Below are positions 45,731 through 59,140 of a DNA stretch of 64,000 nucleotides, piece after piece (the first letter of the stretch is position 1; each line of letters begins with the position of its first letter). Position numbers and translations under genes: made by a program. This stretch comes from Siphonodentalium dalli (Eukaryota; Mollusca; Scaphopoda; Gadilida; Siphonodentaliidae), in assembly GCA_032622095.1 (NCBI GenBank), contig CP136064.1, positions 261,743,863 to 261,807,862 on the forward strand, given 5' to 3'. The notes under the pieces were generated by a model. The model saw only the letters and a list, made by a program, of their open reading frames with translations, was not told the origin of the DNA and made no database searches.

Positions 45731-46000
45731 GCAATTGCAACAGGTTCCGAGACACTTGTGCTGCATTTGCAGCAAATTTCGGCAATAGTCAGAAACATGA
45801 CAATTTTAATATAATTTTTTGTTTTTCAATGAGTTAATTATTTTGTTTTTCAATGAGTTTAATTGTGCTTTTTTAATTTTTTAATTGAATTTTTTAATTT
45901 TACCCGATTTTTTTTGGTTTTTCAAGGAGTTAATTGTGCCTTTTTAATTTTGTTTTTCAATTTTACCCGATTTTGTTTTGTTTTTCAATGAACCCGTCCA

Positions 46001-46107
46001 TGACACTTCCCGTATTTAGCAAGTTTGAGCTCAATCGGTTCGAGTCTATAAAGGACACACTCATATATATGACACTTCCCGTAGGTAGCAAGTTTGAGCT
46101 CAATCGG
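46001..46107. repeat. 69-bp direct duplication
   Basis: TGACACTTCCCGTA, then (T/G)AGCAAGTTTGAGCTCAAT and CGG, occurs at 46,001 and 46,070. The upstream 45,800-45,990 is built of TTTTTCAATGAG(T)TTAAT and TTTTACCCGATTTT repeats. Confidence 0.75.
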
Positions 46108-46263
46108 CATTCCCTGGAATTTCCCAGTCACCAACGCGGCGTAATTTTGGTACATATATTTAGAGACCAATTGTCCATCGGCTGTCATGTGTAGTAAAGA
46201 TGTCTTATAAGCCGACATTGCCGTGGGGATGCCCGTTCCTACACGCGTTTTCGATTCTATGAA

Positions 46264-46277
46264 GTACCCACATATAT

Positions 46278-46313
<36 letters not shown>
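46264..46313. repeat. (CA)n/(TA)n microsatellite
   Basis: Alternating CACACA then a (TA) run, followed by a GGGCGAC(T)TTT motif repeated near 46,354 and 46,381. Confidence 0.8.
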
Positions 46314-46316
<3 letters not shown>

Positions 46317-46778
46317 CGCGGAAGCCACATTAGGGAGACATTTGTGTGTAAATAACCCACATTAGGGCGACTTTTACATTAGGGCGACTTTTTGTGTGTC
46401 CCCCTAATGTTTAGCGTGTTTTTTAAGTGAATTTAACATGCAAATTTATATATTTTTCCTGTCATGTGTGATCTCTGTGACACTATTATTCACCAACTGT
46501 CGATAGGTTTTGCTCGGAGTGAATATTTTAATAGATATATGCAATTAAATTATCGGTAGTGCATATCTGACAGTGTTACAGACCGACATTAGGGTGACCT
46601 GGTTTTATTGTGATAAATACTGTTAATTTGGGAATATGTTTGCATTACGAAGACTGATTATGGGTTATATCTTATAATTAAAACCGCTTACTCAATATCA
46701 ACTTTTAATATTCAAAATCCTGAGATATATTTCGATTTACGTATTTTGCGGTGATATTTTCTATGACACAAGAGATAT

Positions 46779-46933
46779 AGAGGATCTACAACGAGTCCCC
46801 AGTTTATAGCGGGATTTACAAAACGAGTCCAGTAAATTAGGTCTGGGCCGAGCCTTTGGCGAGGTCCAGACCTAATTTACTGGACGAGTTTTGTAATTTC
46901 CGCTATAAACTGGGGACGAGTTGTAGATTCTAT
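46779..46933. mobile_element. 155-bp foldback element
   Basis: The arms start TAGAGGATCTACAACGAGTC and end GTTGTAGATTCTA. They share CCCCAGTTTATAGCGG, TTACAAAAC, CAGTAAATTAGGTCTGG and GCC around a short loop (GAGCCTTTGGC). Arm identity is high. A target duplication is not clear. Confidence 0.88.
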
Positions 46934-47577
46934 TTATTACATGATCCAAAACATCGACAAAACATACTTAAATCAACAAATGGGACGCGAAACTAACATC
47001 GGCTTCTATAAGACATGCGATGACGTTTTACGTAATTATTCGTTGTTTGCCGCGTAAAGAAATAGTCCTAGATAAATAAAGACTCTTTTGGCGCATATGT
47101 TGGCGTATTTTTAATGATATAATTTTTAAACTCTTCATTCATAATAGTTTGTTGGAAAAATATTGGACGCTATAGTATTTTGAGACGTAGCTTATGGAAT
47201 GTTAACATACCACAAACCGGAAGTCAAAGGTCACCTGGCACTATTTCCTGTTATTAAACGAACGTTTAATATCATAATTTATAGAATGGGTTTATTGAAT
47301 GGAATAAGGATATAATCATGTAATAAATAGAATTACATCTGAATAAACCATGCATTAAGTATACATCCACATTGGTCAGTTACTAATGAGGTTGGATATA
47401 TGGGTAATTTGGCCCGGAAAATATTATTAGATAGGTCCCATTGTCATCAGATGTCCTAAAGGGGCAATAACAACGCATTTAACTAACTAATTGATTATAG
47501 ACCAAAAATGGTTGCAATCTGGTCGGTGTAAGTTTAAACACGGGGATGACCCATATGGTGTGGTATAGATGCCGTTT
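46934..47577. other. no recognisable gene
   Basis: AT-rich sequence without conserved frames; its end (about 47,460-47,577) may contain a decayed unit of the following array. Confidence 0.35.
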
Positions 47578-48440
47578 GAGCAATAAAGAGCGTTATAAGT
47601 TTAAAGAATTTGTAGGAAAATTGGTACAAATGAACCACCCAACTTGATGAATGTCACGCGATAGGCATCTTCGACCCCAGATGACTTACATGGGTATATA
47701 ATCAATAAAGAGCGTTTATCATCATTCCAGAATATTTGTGAGAAAATTGGTGACAAAAGTCGAATGACGCAGGGCATGTCAAGGTAATGGGTTTGTTGAC
47801 CTAAAATTATTTAAAGATGATCTCAGACGATTTTAATGGACAACTGTGAGCAATAAAGAGCGTTAGTTATAGGCTCAAAGTATATGTAGGGAAACTGGTA
47901 CAGATGAATCACCCGACCAGGTGGTTGTCACGCGATAGGCGTCTTTGACCTCAGATGATTTACATGGGCATATAATCAATAAAGAGCGTTTATTTTCATT
48001 CCAGAAGATGAGTGGGAAAATTGGTGACAAAACTGGAATGACGCAGGGCATGTCAAGGGATTGGGTGTGTTGACCTCACATGATTTAAAGATGCACTAAT
48101 AATTAGCAATTAAAAGATCAATTTAACTCTATCCGATGGCGTTGATAATGGGCAAATGCGAGCAATAAAGGCAATCGCTATAGGCTCAAAGTATATGAAG
48201 AAAAATTGGTACAGATGAGTCACCCGACCAGGTGATTTCACGTGATAGGCGTCTTTGACCTCAGATGATTTCATTGGTATACAATCATTAAAGAGCTTTT
48301 ATTATTATTATTTCATGGAGATATGTGGAGAAATTGGTGCACAAAAGTGACATGACGCAGGGAATGTCACGGGATTGGTTTTGTTTACCTATAATGGTTT
48401 TAAAGAGGCACTAATAATTAGCAATTAAGAGATAGTTTAA
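47578..48440. repeat. higher-order tandem array of alternating A and B units
   Basis: CAATAAAGAGCGTT or close variants starts units near 47,580, 47,702, 47,850, 47,976, 48,163 and 48,285. Odd units (A) contain AATTGGTACA, ATGA(A/G)(C/T)CACCC, CACG(C/T)GATAGGC and GACC(C/T)CAGATGA. Even units (B) contain TTGGTG(A/C)(A/C)AAA, AATGACGCAGGGCATGTCA and GGGATTGG. The A-A step is 272 then about 313 bp, the longer step from a CACTAATAATTAGCAATTAA insert, which recurs near 48,408. Confidence 0.82.
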
Positions 48441-51400
48441 CTTTGGCTTCGAACAGCTGGGTTCTGTTAAATTACAAGTACCGGGGAGGGCTAAATTTGC
48501 ATTCGTTATGGTGATTGATACATGACGGTACACATGAGTGGTGGGCTACATATACTGTGAGCGTATCCATCAAATCAGTCATGAATGGGGTCGACCGATG
48601 ACACGTCATAGACGGTTACGCATTCCAAAAAACGCTTAGCCTACATTTCGGCTAGATTAGTTAAAACTTCAATGACTGTTCACTATAGCAAGTCAACATG
48701 ATTGGGAGAGGGGTATTGTTAGAATGGATACGCCACGGTATATTCTAGAAGTCAAGATTGGTCAACTACAGTATACAAGGCCCGTGGTGTTTTCAAAACC
48801 ACGCGTGGCCAACATTTTAACACGGAAAAAACACGGAAAAATCGCACGTGGTCTTAGCGTCAATGAATACAGAATTGTCAGATAAAATCTTTTATAATAA
48901 AAAAACAATTTCATATATTGAATTATATATATATATATCATATTTGTTTATCTGTGTCTTTGGCCTTTATATCCATGTCATGTTTTGTTGTCGCATTTTA
49001 TTTTAGTTGGCATTACTATTTTCTTGTGTTTGTTCATATTACATGTACGCAAATGGTTTCGGTAGTATTTGCGGCGATATCGTGTTCTAACAAATGCCTG
49101 AAAAATTGGATATAACATTACATAAATTCATGAGTTAAAGACATATTATGCACTTGTTCGGACGCGTGAAACTGATTAGTTAGTATGCATGCGCTATGCC
49201 ATGGGGGATGTAGAATTCTACTAACATTGCCGAAAATCTGAAACAAATCGACCGTACCACTTCATAGAAAACATCGTCTGAACTACGCTCAATTGTAAAT
49301 ATTTACTTCCCGATGTGGGACGCAACTATCGGCGGTAAATTAACACAAACGATTTCGCCATCGGGGGGTCACTGTATTTAATGCATATATATAAGAATTA
49401 CGGTGTGTTCTGTGTTCTATAATATTTGTAAAAATAACTACTTTCAGCAAGATATTCTCCATTTCTATTTGATCACCCTACCGGAGTGTTTCAGATCACT
49501 TTAAAATTTCGAATTTAATGTCCAAAACGTAACTAAAGTTTTAAATTTTAATAAATTTGTTTTGAAAACTGGCATCAAATTTATAAATAAAATTTAGATT
49601 TTCCAAATTTAATTTAAAATGCTCATTTTCAACAATTAATACATTTTTCAAGAATTGTCAGTATCAAAGTAATTTCATATATATGCACATATGCATATTT
49701 TATAGCACACACAATATAACATATAATGTGAGGTTGTCAATATGACATCCCACCCTACATAACAGTTCCAATGCACCCATGTTTGGCGATATATTTCAGT
49801 AATATAGATTTCACACATATTCATTTAAACAATTCCGTAATGTACAAATATCTAGTATATTTCTTTTATAAACGCCGATTACGCGCGCACTGACCAGCTG
49901 GTGTAAATGTGTCTCATAACATTCAATAGATAAATATTGCAAGTAAAATGAGTCTGATTCATTTGGTGCGTACAATGACATCAATTCGATCACATCACTT
50001 AAATAATTATGTCATTTGATATTATGGAATTATTCGTAAATTGACATGACAGATAATATTCGTGTCGTCGAGGATTGATATATTGGAAACAGACAGTTTC
50101 ACCCGAGTGGTTATAAAGAACTTCCTGATAGTATTTGCGTGTGGTAAAGTAAAACAAAAACTGTCTTGTAAATGGACTCTGATATCCACAGAAACGCTTT
50201 TCAACTTGACAAAATATTCGCATGTTTCTGTCAAAATAATCGGAGAAAAATCAGCATTTCATGAATAAATATATATTTCATTGTACGCGCGGGTGGTTTT
50301 AATGCCACACACCCAATGCACAGGCGGGGGACATTCCCATTCTTGGTACCAACGAACCTGACATCGAATTAATTTAATGCAAATGTCCATATCTCATATA
50401 AAATCAATCGGCGGTTACCTGTGCACTGACTTCACACATCGCCGCTTTTTAAAATGGTACCCTTTTGATAATCTCCAAACAGTGGCTTGATTAGCCAGCC
50501 CATTGTCTCATTTTTGTCCATCCGTTATTAATTTCCGGAGTTCACGGATATGGGACATCGGCTGCGGACACACGTACCACAGTAGCGATGGCATAGTAGG
50601 TGTGACAATTTATTATGGTGGAGTTTGGTGACAATTGGTCCGTCATAATTCTGTGCCATATCTATCCATGTCGCCCGCTGATTTTCCGCACAATGAGTCG
50701 ACTGGACCAATCAACCATTGCTTTTCACAAAGGTTGATCTCTATTCATTACGTTTTGCTAAATTGTATTCACGACTATATATATAATTGCACAATAGATC
50801 GTCCAGAAATGTGTTTGACCGTGGCCTGGTGATAATTCCTAGTTGACTCACATATCATTAGTTGAAACTTGAATTGACCCATAAGATAATTAATTTCAAT
50901 AAAGTATATAAAAATAAATATTATCGTAAAACTTATGGGAGGGCACTTGACATGAGGTCGAATATACACACACGCAGGTTATAACATTAAATACCCTAAC
51001 CCCACCCACATCATGTAGATTAACAAAACTGACAATAAATAAGTTTCCGTGGACATAATTGCCATGCTTGTAACGCCGACTATCAGTTTTAATATTTTAT
51101 TCGTTTAATATATATAAAACATAATCACATATTTCTGTAAACAAAATATTGCAGTAAAATTAAATTTAAAATAGGGACATTTTGAACTGAAGCCCTATGC
51201 GCTGGTTACGGATATTGATTATACAAGTATGAAATAATTAGCAAAACGAAGCCATCTATCCATCGAAATAGTTTCCATGTAACGAATTTCATCACGTCAG
51301 AATATATTATTCTTTTAACACATATTAAATAGTCAAATGTTCGTGTAAATATATTGGAGTAAAATCTATTGAAAGGTTCTGATCCGACACAACGTTCGAA

Positions 51401-52620
51401 GGTTTGTTTAAAACTAAACGGACATTGATACCCGACAAATTCTAAATTGAAACTAAATTGAAGATTTATCAAAGGTCCCGTCGAGATATTTTCGATCTAA
51501 CAAAAGGAAGATGTAAATCTATAAGATTCAATAAATATATATAGTTATATGTTCCTGTCAAAATATTCGAGTTATTTAGTATTAAGTTAGCACCATTCTT
51601 GAAATAATGCATGTGTATCGGCACCATTTCCGACTCTCATATATAAGTTATTTTTATGAGTAATCGCGGGTATATTGATATCTTTACTTTCTCTGGGCCA
51701 ATTTTTAAAATCGACGGGTTGAATTTCGATAAAATTTCCGTTAAATAAAATGATGCTGCCAATCGCACAAATGAATCGCCGCGAGAATACCACGCAGCCA
51801 AGAACGATTATCGACGATTAACACGCATTAAGTGAAGTAATTGCCATGAAAATATAACAGATAGCCTGGGATCGACTACAAAATGGTACCTATAGCAGTC
51901 GTGGCCAGTCCCAGATATGTAAGTAGAATGACTGCTATCTTCTGAGAAGAACCCATCGTACATGTATATCCATGGAATTTTCTTCCTAATGTATGGACAA
52001 ATTAATGCCAAATCCGGTATCGGTATCTCTTTGATTTCACCTCATCACGCCAGAGGTCATAAATCAGTAAGTGCCCAGATGCCACGAACTTGTCGATGCG
52101 GCCTCGTTTGTTGTAACTCGATATAAGGTTGTCAATTAGCCTGATAGAAATTTATCCTGTGTGTGTTCCAATATTGATGTCCAGCTTTATATGTATGCAT
52201 AGTTTCGTAAATTCCAATCTAAAATGCAATTGTACTTGAATTGTGCCAATAGAGACCGATGGTGCTTGTATTTAAACAATTATTGTGTCGTTTTGTGTAC
52301 GGAAGTACACCAGAGCCGGTAGTAAGATTATCCCTCTAACTATATGCTTGTACTGATTTGTGTAACCAGTCAGATTTGGCTCCCATTACTCCCAAGTGTC
52401 AGAAGCTGTTAATGAATAAAATTCTCTTGGAATTCAGTTTAGTAATACTGGTAAATTCATACATGGTTCACAGCATGAGACGTTTCCGTTGCGCGCGAAG
52501 ACGGACTGGCCTCATTTCGGTTTAGGGAAGAGTTTAACACACCAGATGGTCTGGGCAATTTGCGAAAAGATTAAGAAAGCTCCTCAAGCGACAACCTAAT
52601 GAAATTACATGTGGTATATG
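48441..52620. other. 4.2 kb with no recognisable gene
   Basis: Many short ORFs on both strands overlap one another and show no known domain, splice structure or repeat. Local notes: a (TA)n run at 48,925-48,940 and a GGACATT-rich 50,320-50,350 stretch. I see nothing that I would annotate. Confidence 0.45.
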
Positions 52621-52624
52621 TATT

Positions 52625-52873
52625 TTGAATTGAATTGCTTTATTTCACCCAATCATATAAATTGTATGAGATACAGAGTGAAAAACGTATATACAGAACT
52701 ATGTACACAATGTTAGTATGTCCGTTGCGTTTGGCGTTCGAGGTCCGTAAGTGTCATTCGTCGTGTTCTACGTCATCATCATCATCATCATCATCACCAT
52801 CATCATCATCGTCATCTTCAGCAACAACATCCTCATCATCATCATCTTCATCATCGTCATCATCGTCATCATC

Positions 52874-52941
<68 letters not shown>

Positions 52942-53015
52942 CTTTGTCGTCGCCTTCGTCGTAATCATCATCCTCATTGCCATCATCATCATCATCGTCG
53001 TCGCCGACGTCGTCG

Positions 53016-53048
<33 letters not shown>

Positions 53049-53599
53049 CCACCTCTACCACCATCATCATCCTACGCGCCATCATCGTCGCGAGTGTTTC
53101 AACATCAGCATGTATATATTCATTGTCTGCCATCATCATAATAATAGTCATCATCATCATCATCATCGTCCTTGCCGTCGTCATCGTCGTTATCATTATC
53201 GTCATCATCGTCATCATCAACAACGTGAACAACATCATAATCATCCTTCTCATAGTCACAGTTGTCATCGTCTCGTCGCTATCATCGTCCCTTTGCCATC
53301 ATCGTTATCGCGGTTGCATATCATTGTCACCACTATATCATCGTAATCGCCAACATCGTCATCATCATATTCGTCATATATAGTCGCTGTCTTTGTCATC
53401 AGCTAGGCTTGTCATTTAGATTAGTCAATCCTAATTTTGTGAATATAGCAAGCTGTTTCAAAGTGTTTCTGTCTTCACATTGAAGCAAGTCTATCAGTTT
53501 GCTATTACTCGGTTGCTCGTGGTATAGTTTTGGTAAGTATTTACAGCGGATGTCGGTCAGTGTGGTTGGGCCGCAAATGAAACCGACGTGTGCCGCCAC
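52625..53599 (-). pseudogene. 3' end of a LINE: C-terminal codons plus 3' UTR
   Basis: On the minus strand 53,599-53,399 reads AAHVGFICGPTTLTDIRCKY, then LPKLYHEQPSNSKLIDLLQC and NTLKQLAIFTKLGL, ending with a stop. Many LINE proteins end with a block of pattern R-x-x-Y-(I/L)-P-x-x-Y-x-x-x-P-(S/N)-x-x-K, L-(M/L), (T/V)-L-x-x-L-x-x-(F/Y)-(I/T). Downstream, after the CAT microsatellite, ATTTATATGATTGGGTGAAA then TAAAGCAATTCAATTCAA (to about 52,625) looks like the 3' UTR terminus and tail. Confidence 0.45.
52765..53378. repeat. imperfect (ATC)n trinucleotide microsatellite, about 600 bp
   Basis: Long runs of CAT/ATC on the plus strand are broken by CGTC and by short unique pieces (for example about 53,090-53,135). 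Every frame is open for long stretches, giving artefactual poly-Ser, poly-Ile and poly-Met ORFs. It lies within the 3' UTR of the LINE remnant. Confidence 0.95.
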
Positions 53600-55425
53600 A
53601 TGTGTTGTTTATCCAGCTTAATTGGCTAATCGTAATTTTGTCATTAAATGAACTTGTCAGCACCATATAACACAAATAAAGACCCCGTTAATCTCGAGAT
53701 TGTAACGGTAACTCCCAGCTGTAAATCCAAAAAAACATCTCGCGCACCCTCCCCCAATTGAAATTTCCAACACAATAGGAACGCTTCAGTTGAGGCCAGT
53801 CTAGATGCTAGGAATAGCGATTTTCTTGTATAGTTTTAAAAATGTTCTCACCCCGGGCCGAACAACCATGGACAACCGGTGTATTCTGGTCTCTTGTCCG
53901 CAGCCGTGGGCATTTGTCTGGAGTTAGACCGTCTAGATGTTAGAACTTGCAATTTTTCAGGTAAAAATATCTGAATGTCTCATACCGGGAATATATAGAA
54001 CCATGAATATATAGGATATTAGACCAGACGGAGCACTGAGGTGCAAGCTGGGGCAAATGCAGAAACAAGTATTCGATCTGATTCTGATTCAAGCGGGGAG
54101 TTCATCTCCCGAACAGATTCTGATTCAAGGGGGTGCATATTGGCCGGTATTATGTTCATTTCCCGGGCCTGTTTTTGGACCAGACCGCCTCTGTTCATAA
54201 CACTTATGAAGACACAGTTCCGAGAATTTGAAAGTATGATGCAAACTGAACAGTTTGTCAAAATATTATATTTCAAATGCATGCACTTCAATATGTCATA
54301 TGATTCGAGGATCATTTTCCATATACGATGAGCATCATGTCATGAATCAATGGATAAATAAAGACTAGACGATCCTATGTGCATTCAGCATTACCGACGT
54401 TATATATTACCTTATATCAATATCATTTATTATACTTTTCAATATACACACTGTACAATTATATGTTATTATGTATGCATACTCTCCTTATGAGGATGTT
54501 TGCGAATTAAACTTATCTTATCTTATCAATCTATCTTACTATATTATCTATGTTGGTCGGGCATAATTGCATTACATTCGTAAGCAATCAATTTCCTTTT
54601 GGTAAAAATGACACGCATGGTCCACATTTCATTTATGGATCATATCGTATCGTATTACAACATAAAGTCTCTATAATGCCATGTCTTCAGGGGCAATGTC
54701 TGCAATTTGTAATGAAATGAGTGGCGCGTGGCAACCGACAGCCCAAGTATATATATTTATTTATATCCTCAATAATACGAAGATTTACACGATTGATATA
54801 ACAAAACATATGTAAAAAAATTAGAACAGTATAATATAAACATACATATTTGCACACTGGTTATACACCTTCCGATATGGCCCAACTTTCCCCAGCCTAG
54901 ACACCATAGTCAACACCATAGTACACGAGCAAGTGTGAACAATGTATACGACATACATGTACATGGCTGACTGTTTAAGACATTTTTGAGAATTCAAAAT
55001 TGTCCGATTTTTTTATGACTAAGCACTCGATCTTCTGTGGTAGATTCATCAACATTGAGCGCTGGTATACAAGCGGTAACGGTTGATTTCGATAATACAA
55101 TTACAAAATAAAGTAGAAATTCATTAGGTATGTGATCCTGCTCGGGACGACAGTGTAATATACGTAAACCACAAGGGAAATATTGATTTAGCAAAGGATC
55201 TGATACATTGATGAGCATATATGTCACGTGGAGGGAAATCCATAATGGTCGGATTATCAATGTGTACAAATAAATCGATACCGAAACAGCCAATACATGT
55301 GTACCGTATTCTAACCGAGGACCAACTCTGGACAATGGATAATGACTCAAATCATGACAAATTATTATTCAATACAATCCGTGTGAAGCCAGAGAACACC
55401 CCGGTGGATTCGTGGCTCAAAACTG
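53600..55425. other. no recognisable gene; LINE-type tail near 54,545
   Basis: GATTCTGATTCAAG(C/G)GGG is duplicated near 54,080 and 54,118. ATGTTTGCGAATTAAACTTA followed by TCTTATCTTATC at about 54,497-54,530 resembles a plus-strand LINE 3' end with a pentamer tail. No coding remnant is recognised. Minus ORF 54,994-55,350 has no known domain. Confidence 0.4.
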
Positions 55426-55430
55426 CATTA

Positions 55431-55690
55431 TTATTATACTTCCATGGTGTAACCAAGGAAGTATATTGTTTTTCTACTGAGGTCGTTTTCCGTTTATTTC
55501 GAAATACTCAGAAACTGATTGAAGTAGGAACGCGAAATCTCTAGCGAATGTAGGCATCGAAGGTCTACTAGATATAATGGTATCCGGATTTCCGCCCAAT
55601 GTTTCTTGGCGGAGTTATGGCCCTTTTGCGATTATTTTTCATTGTTATTATTATACTTCCATGGTGTAACCAAGGAAGTATATACAGAAC
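55431..55690. repeat. 217-bp spaced direct repeats of a small palindrome
   Basis: TTATACTTCCATGGTGTAAC then CAAGGAAGTATA occurs at 55,434 and 55,651. Each copy is an imperfect palindrome (ATACTTCC versus GGAAGTAT). Between them is GGAGTTATGGCCCTTTTGCG, a motif resembling the 31,545 repeat. Probably the unit ends of an interspersed tandem family. Confidence 0.65.
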
Positions 55691-55992
55691 TTCCAACTTC
55701 GGGGTCTCGACGGAATCTGAAAGAACTCGAAAAATAAGTGTGACAAACTGCAAACCGTTTTGGCGGCAAATTATTTTTTCCGGTCGTTCCGGGGGTCCGA
55801 AAGTCCGGAACGAGGGTGGAAGTTCCTAGTCGTTCCGGAACGAACAATGGCAGACTGAAAAAAAACAACCGTTGATGGAGAGCATCAAACTCGACCTAAC
55901 TAACGTTTAGAAAAAAAAACTTCCTGAATTTTTTTTCTCCCGAGTACAATTTGCATTGTCACTCGAAATTCGCCGTTTTTCCATCCGTTCTG

Positions 55993-58900
55993 GGTCGTTC
56001 CGGCCCGTTCCGGGTTCGATATCCAGGCAACGAGACACTTTATTCGGAAAAATGCAACGTTATCGACGGAAGGGGTTCGTTATGAGTATCAACAATGAAT
56101 TCCAACGCAAAATTGGCAGGGATGCGGCCGTGACAGGGGGTTGAAGAAAACGGAGAATAAGTAGGCGACGTTATGTCGTCGCCGATTCCAAGCTGTGTGG
56201 CAAAAAAATTATTTTCCGGCAAACCAAAAACATCAAAAATGATTTTTTTTTTCTTTGAAACGGTTAAGCTAATTGACACGCATGGTAGCACAGACACGAT
56301 ATTTGTCATGGGATCCCAAGAGAGCTCAAAATGGGATTTATGTCTCGTAAAAAGGCAATTTACATGTTATAACTCAATAATAAAAAACACTCCTAGTCGC
56401 CATTTTAATATGTTTAGCACCATATACTTCATTTCCGTCGGTTCCATTTGTCACAGGAGTATTTTCGGTAGGTATGACGAACGGGGCGAATCATCTGACC
56501 TGCGTAGGGGAGGGGTTAAAAGATAGGGAGAAAAGTAGACGAAATTCCATTCTAGGTCGTTCCAGACCGTTCCAGGCTCGGTGTCCATACAAATTGAGGC
56601 GCGTTTACCTGACTGGTGCTATGCTATCAATATAAGGGATGCATTAGAAATATTCGAGCTGAAATCAAGCACAAAATTGACAGGGATGCGGCCGTAAGAG
56701 GGGGTTGAAGAAAACGGAGAATAAGTAGACGACGATATATCGTCGCCTGGCAAGAAATTTATTTTCCGGCAAACCAAAAACATCCAAAATGAATTTTTTT
56801 CTTTAAATCGGTTAAGCTAATTGACACGCATGGTAGCACAGACAGGATATTTGTCATGGGATCCCAAGAGAGCTCACAACGGGATTTATGTCTCGTAAAA
56901 AGGCAATTTACATGTTATAACTCAATAATTAAAAACTCCCCTAGTCGCCATTTTAATATGTTTAGCACCTTATACTTCATTTCCGTCGGTTCCATTTGTC
57001 ACAGGAGTATTTTCGGTAGGTATGACGAACGGGGCGAATCATCTGACCTGCGTAGGGGAGGGGTTGAAAGATAGGGAGAAAAGTAGACGAAATTCCATTC
57101 TAGGTCGTTCCAGACCGTTCCAGGCTCGGTATCCATACAAATTGAGGCGCGTTTACCTGACTGGTGCTATGCTATCAATACAAGGGATGCACTAGAAATA
57201 TTCGAGCTGAAATCAAGCACAAAATTGACAGGGATACGGCCGTGAGAGGGGGTTGAAGAAAACGGAGAATAAGTAGACGACGATATATCGTCGCCTGGCA
57301 AGAAATTGATTTTCCGGCAAACCAAAAACATCCAAAATGATTTTTTTTCTTTAAATCGGTTAAGCTAATTGACACGCATGGTAGCACAGACAGGATATTT
57401 GTCATGGGATCACAAGAGAGCTCACAACGGGATTTATGTTTCGTAAAAAGGCAATTTACATGTTATAACTCAATAATTAAAAACTCCCCTAGTCGCCATT
57501 TTAATATGTTTAGCACCTTATACTTCATTTCCGTCGGTTCCATTTGTCACAGGAGTATTTTCGGTAGGTATGACGAACGGGGCGAATCATCTGACCTGCG
57601 TAGGGGAGGGGTTGAAAGATAGGGAGAAAAGTAGACGAAATTCCATTCTAGGTCGTTCCAGACCATTCCAGGCTCGGTATCCATACAAATTGAGGCGCGT
57701 TTACCTGACTGGTGCTATGCTATCAATATATGGGATGCACTAGAAATATTCGAGCTGAAATCAAGCACAAAATTGACAGGGATGCGGCCGTGAGAGGGGT
57801 TTGAAGAAAACGGAGAATAAGTAGACGACGATATGTCGTCGCGTGGCAAGAAATTGATTTTCCGGCAAACCAAAAACATCCAAAATGAATTTTTTTTCTT
57901 TAAATCAGTTAGGCTAATTGTCACGCTAAGTAGCACAGACATGATATTTGTCATGGGATCCCAAGAGAGCTCGCAACGGGATTTATGTCTCGTAAAAAGG
58001 CAATTTACATGTTATAACTTGATAATAAAAAACACCCCTAGTTGATATTTTAATATGTTTAGCACCATATACTTCATTCCCGTCGGTTCCATTTGTCAAA
58101 GAAGTATTTTCTGTAGGTATTGCGAACGGATGGAATCATCTGACATGCGTTGGGGAGGGGTTAAAAGATAGGGAGAAAAGTAGACGAAATTCCATTCTAG
58201 GTCGTTCCAGACCATTCCAGGCTCGGTATCCATAAAAATGAGGCGCGTTAACCTGACTGGTGCTATGCTATCAATATAAGGGATGCATTAGAAATATTCG
58301 AGCTGAAATCAAGCACAAAATTGATAGGGATGCGGTCGTGATAGGGGGTTGAAGAAAACGGAGAATAAGTAGACGACGATATGTCGTCGCGTGGCAAGTA
58401 ATTGATTTTCCGGCAAACCAAAAACATCCAAAATGATTTTTTTTCTTTAAATCAGTTAAGCTAATTGACACGCTTAGTAACACAGACAGGATATTTGTCA
58501 TGGGATCCCAAGAGAGCTCGCAACGGGATTTCTGTCTCGTAAAAAGGCAATTTACATGTTATAACTCAATAATAAAAAAACACCCCTAGTTGACATTTTA
58601 ATATGTTTAGCACCATATACTTCATTTCCGTCGGTCCATTTGTCAAAGAAGTATTTTTTGTAGGTATGGCGAACGGAGGGAATCACCTGACATGCGTTGG
58701 GGAGGGGTTAAAAGATAGGGAGAAAAGTAGACGAAATTCCATTCTAGGTCGTTCCAGACCATTCCAGGCTCGGTATCCATAAAACTTAGGCGCGTTAACC
58801 TGACTGGTGCTATGCTATCAATAAAATGGACGCATTAAGGATATTCGAGCTGAAATCAAACACGAAATTGACAGGGATGCGACCGTGAGAGGTGGTTGAA

Positions 58901-59140
58901 GAAAACGGAGAATAAGTAGACGACGATATGTCGTCCCGTGGCAGGAAATTGATTTTCCGGCAAACCAAGAACATCCAAAATGAATTTTTTTTCTTTAAAT
59001 CAGTTAAGCTAATTGACACGCTTGGTAGCAGAGACACGATATTTGTCATGGGATCCCAAGAGAGCTCGCAACGGGATTTATGCCGCCGCCGATTCCAAGT
59101 CATGTTGCAAGAAATTGACTTTCCGCCAAACCAAAAGCAT
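55993..59140. repeat. satellite: six tandem units of about 549 bp
   Basis: Units start at GGTCGTTCC near 55,993, 56,552, 57,102, 57,651, 58,200 and 58,747 (steps 559, 550, 549, 549, 547). Each has TTTCCGGCAAACCAAAAACA, CATGGGATCCCAAGAGAGCT, AGGCAATTTACATGTTATAA, GGTTCCATTTGTCA and AGGGAGAAAAGTAGACGA. Central units are about 95% alike; the first is diverged. The last unit jumps internally near 59,082 and ends near 59,140. Identical 72-codon ORFs at 56,856 and 57,404 exist only because the DNA is repeated; the step is not a multiple of three. Confidence 0.95.

Noticed and set aside
52635-53383. Long ORFs rich in Ser, Ile or Met on both strands
   Set aside because: They are read-through of an ATC trinucleotide microsatellite; all frames are open together.
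56173-58501. Repeated 70-120-codon ORFs in successive satellite units
   Set aside because: The DNA unit is tandemly repeated and its length is not a multiple of three. Similarity is at DNA level on both strands and no domain is recognised.
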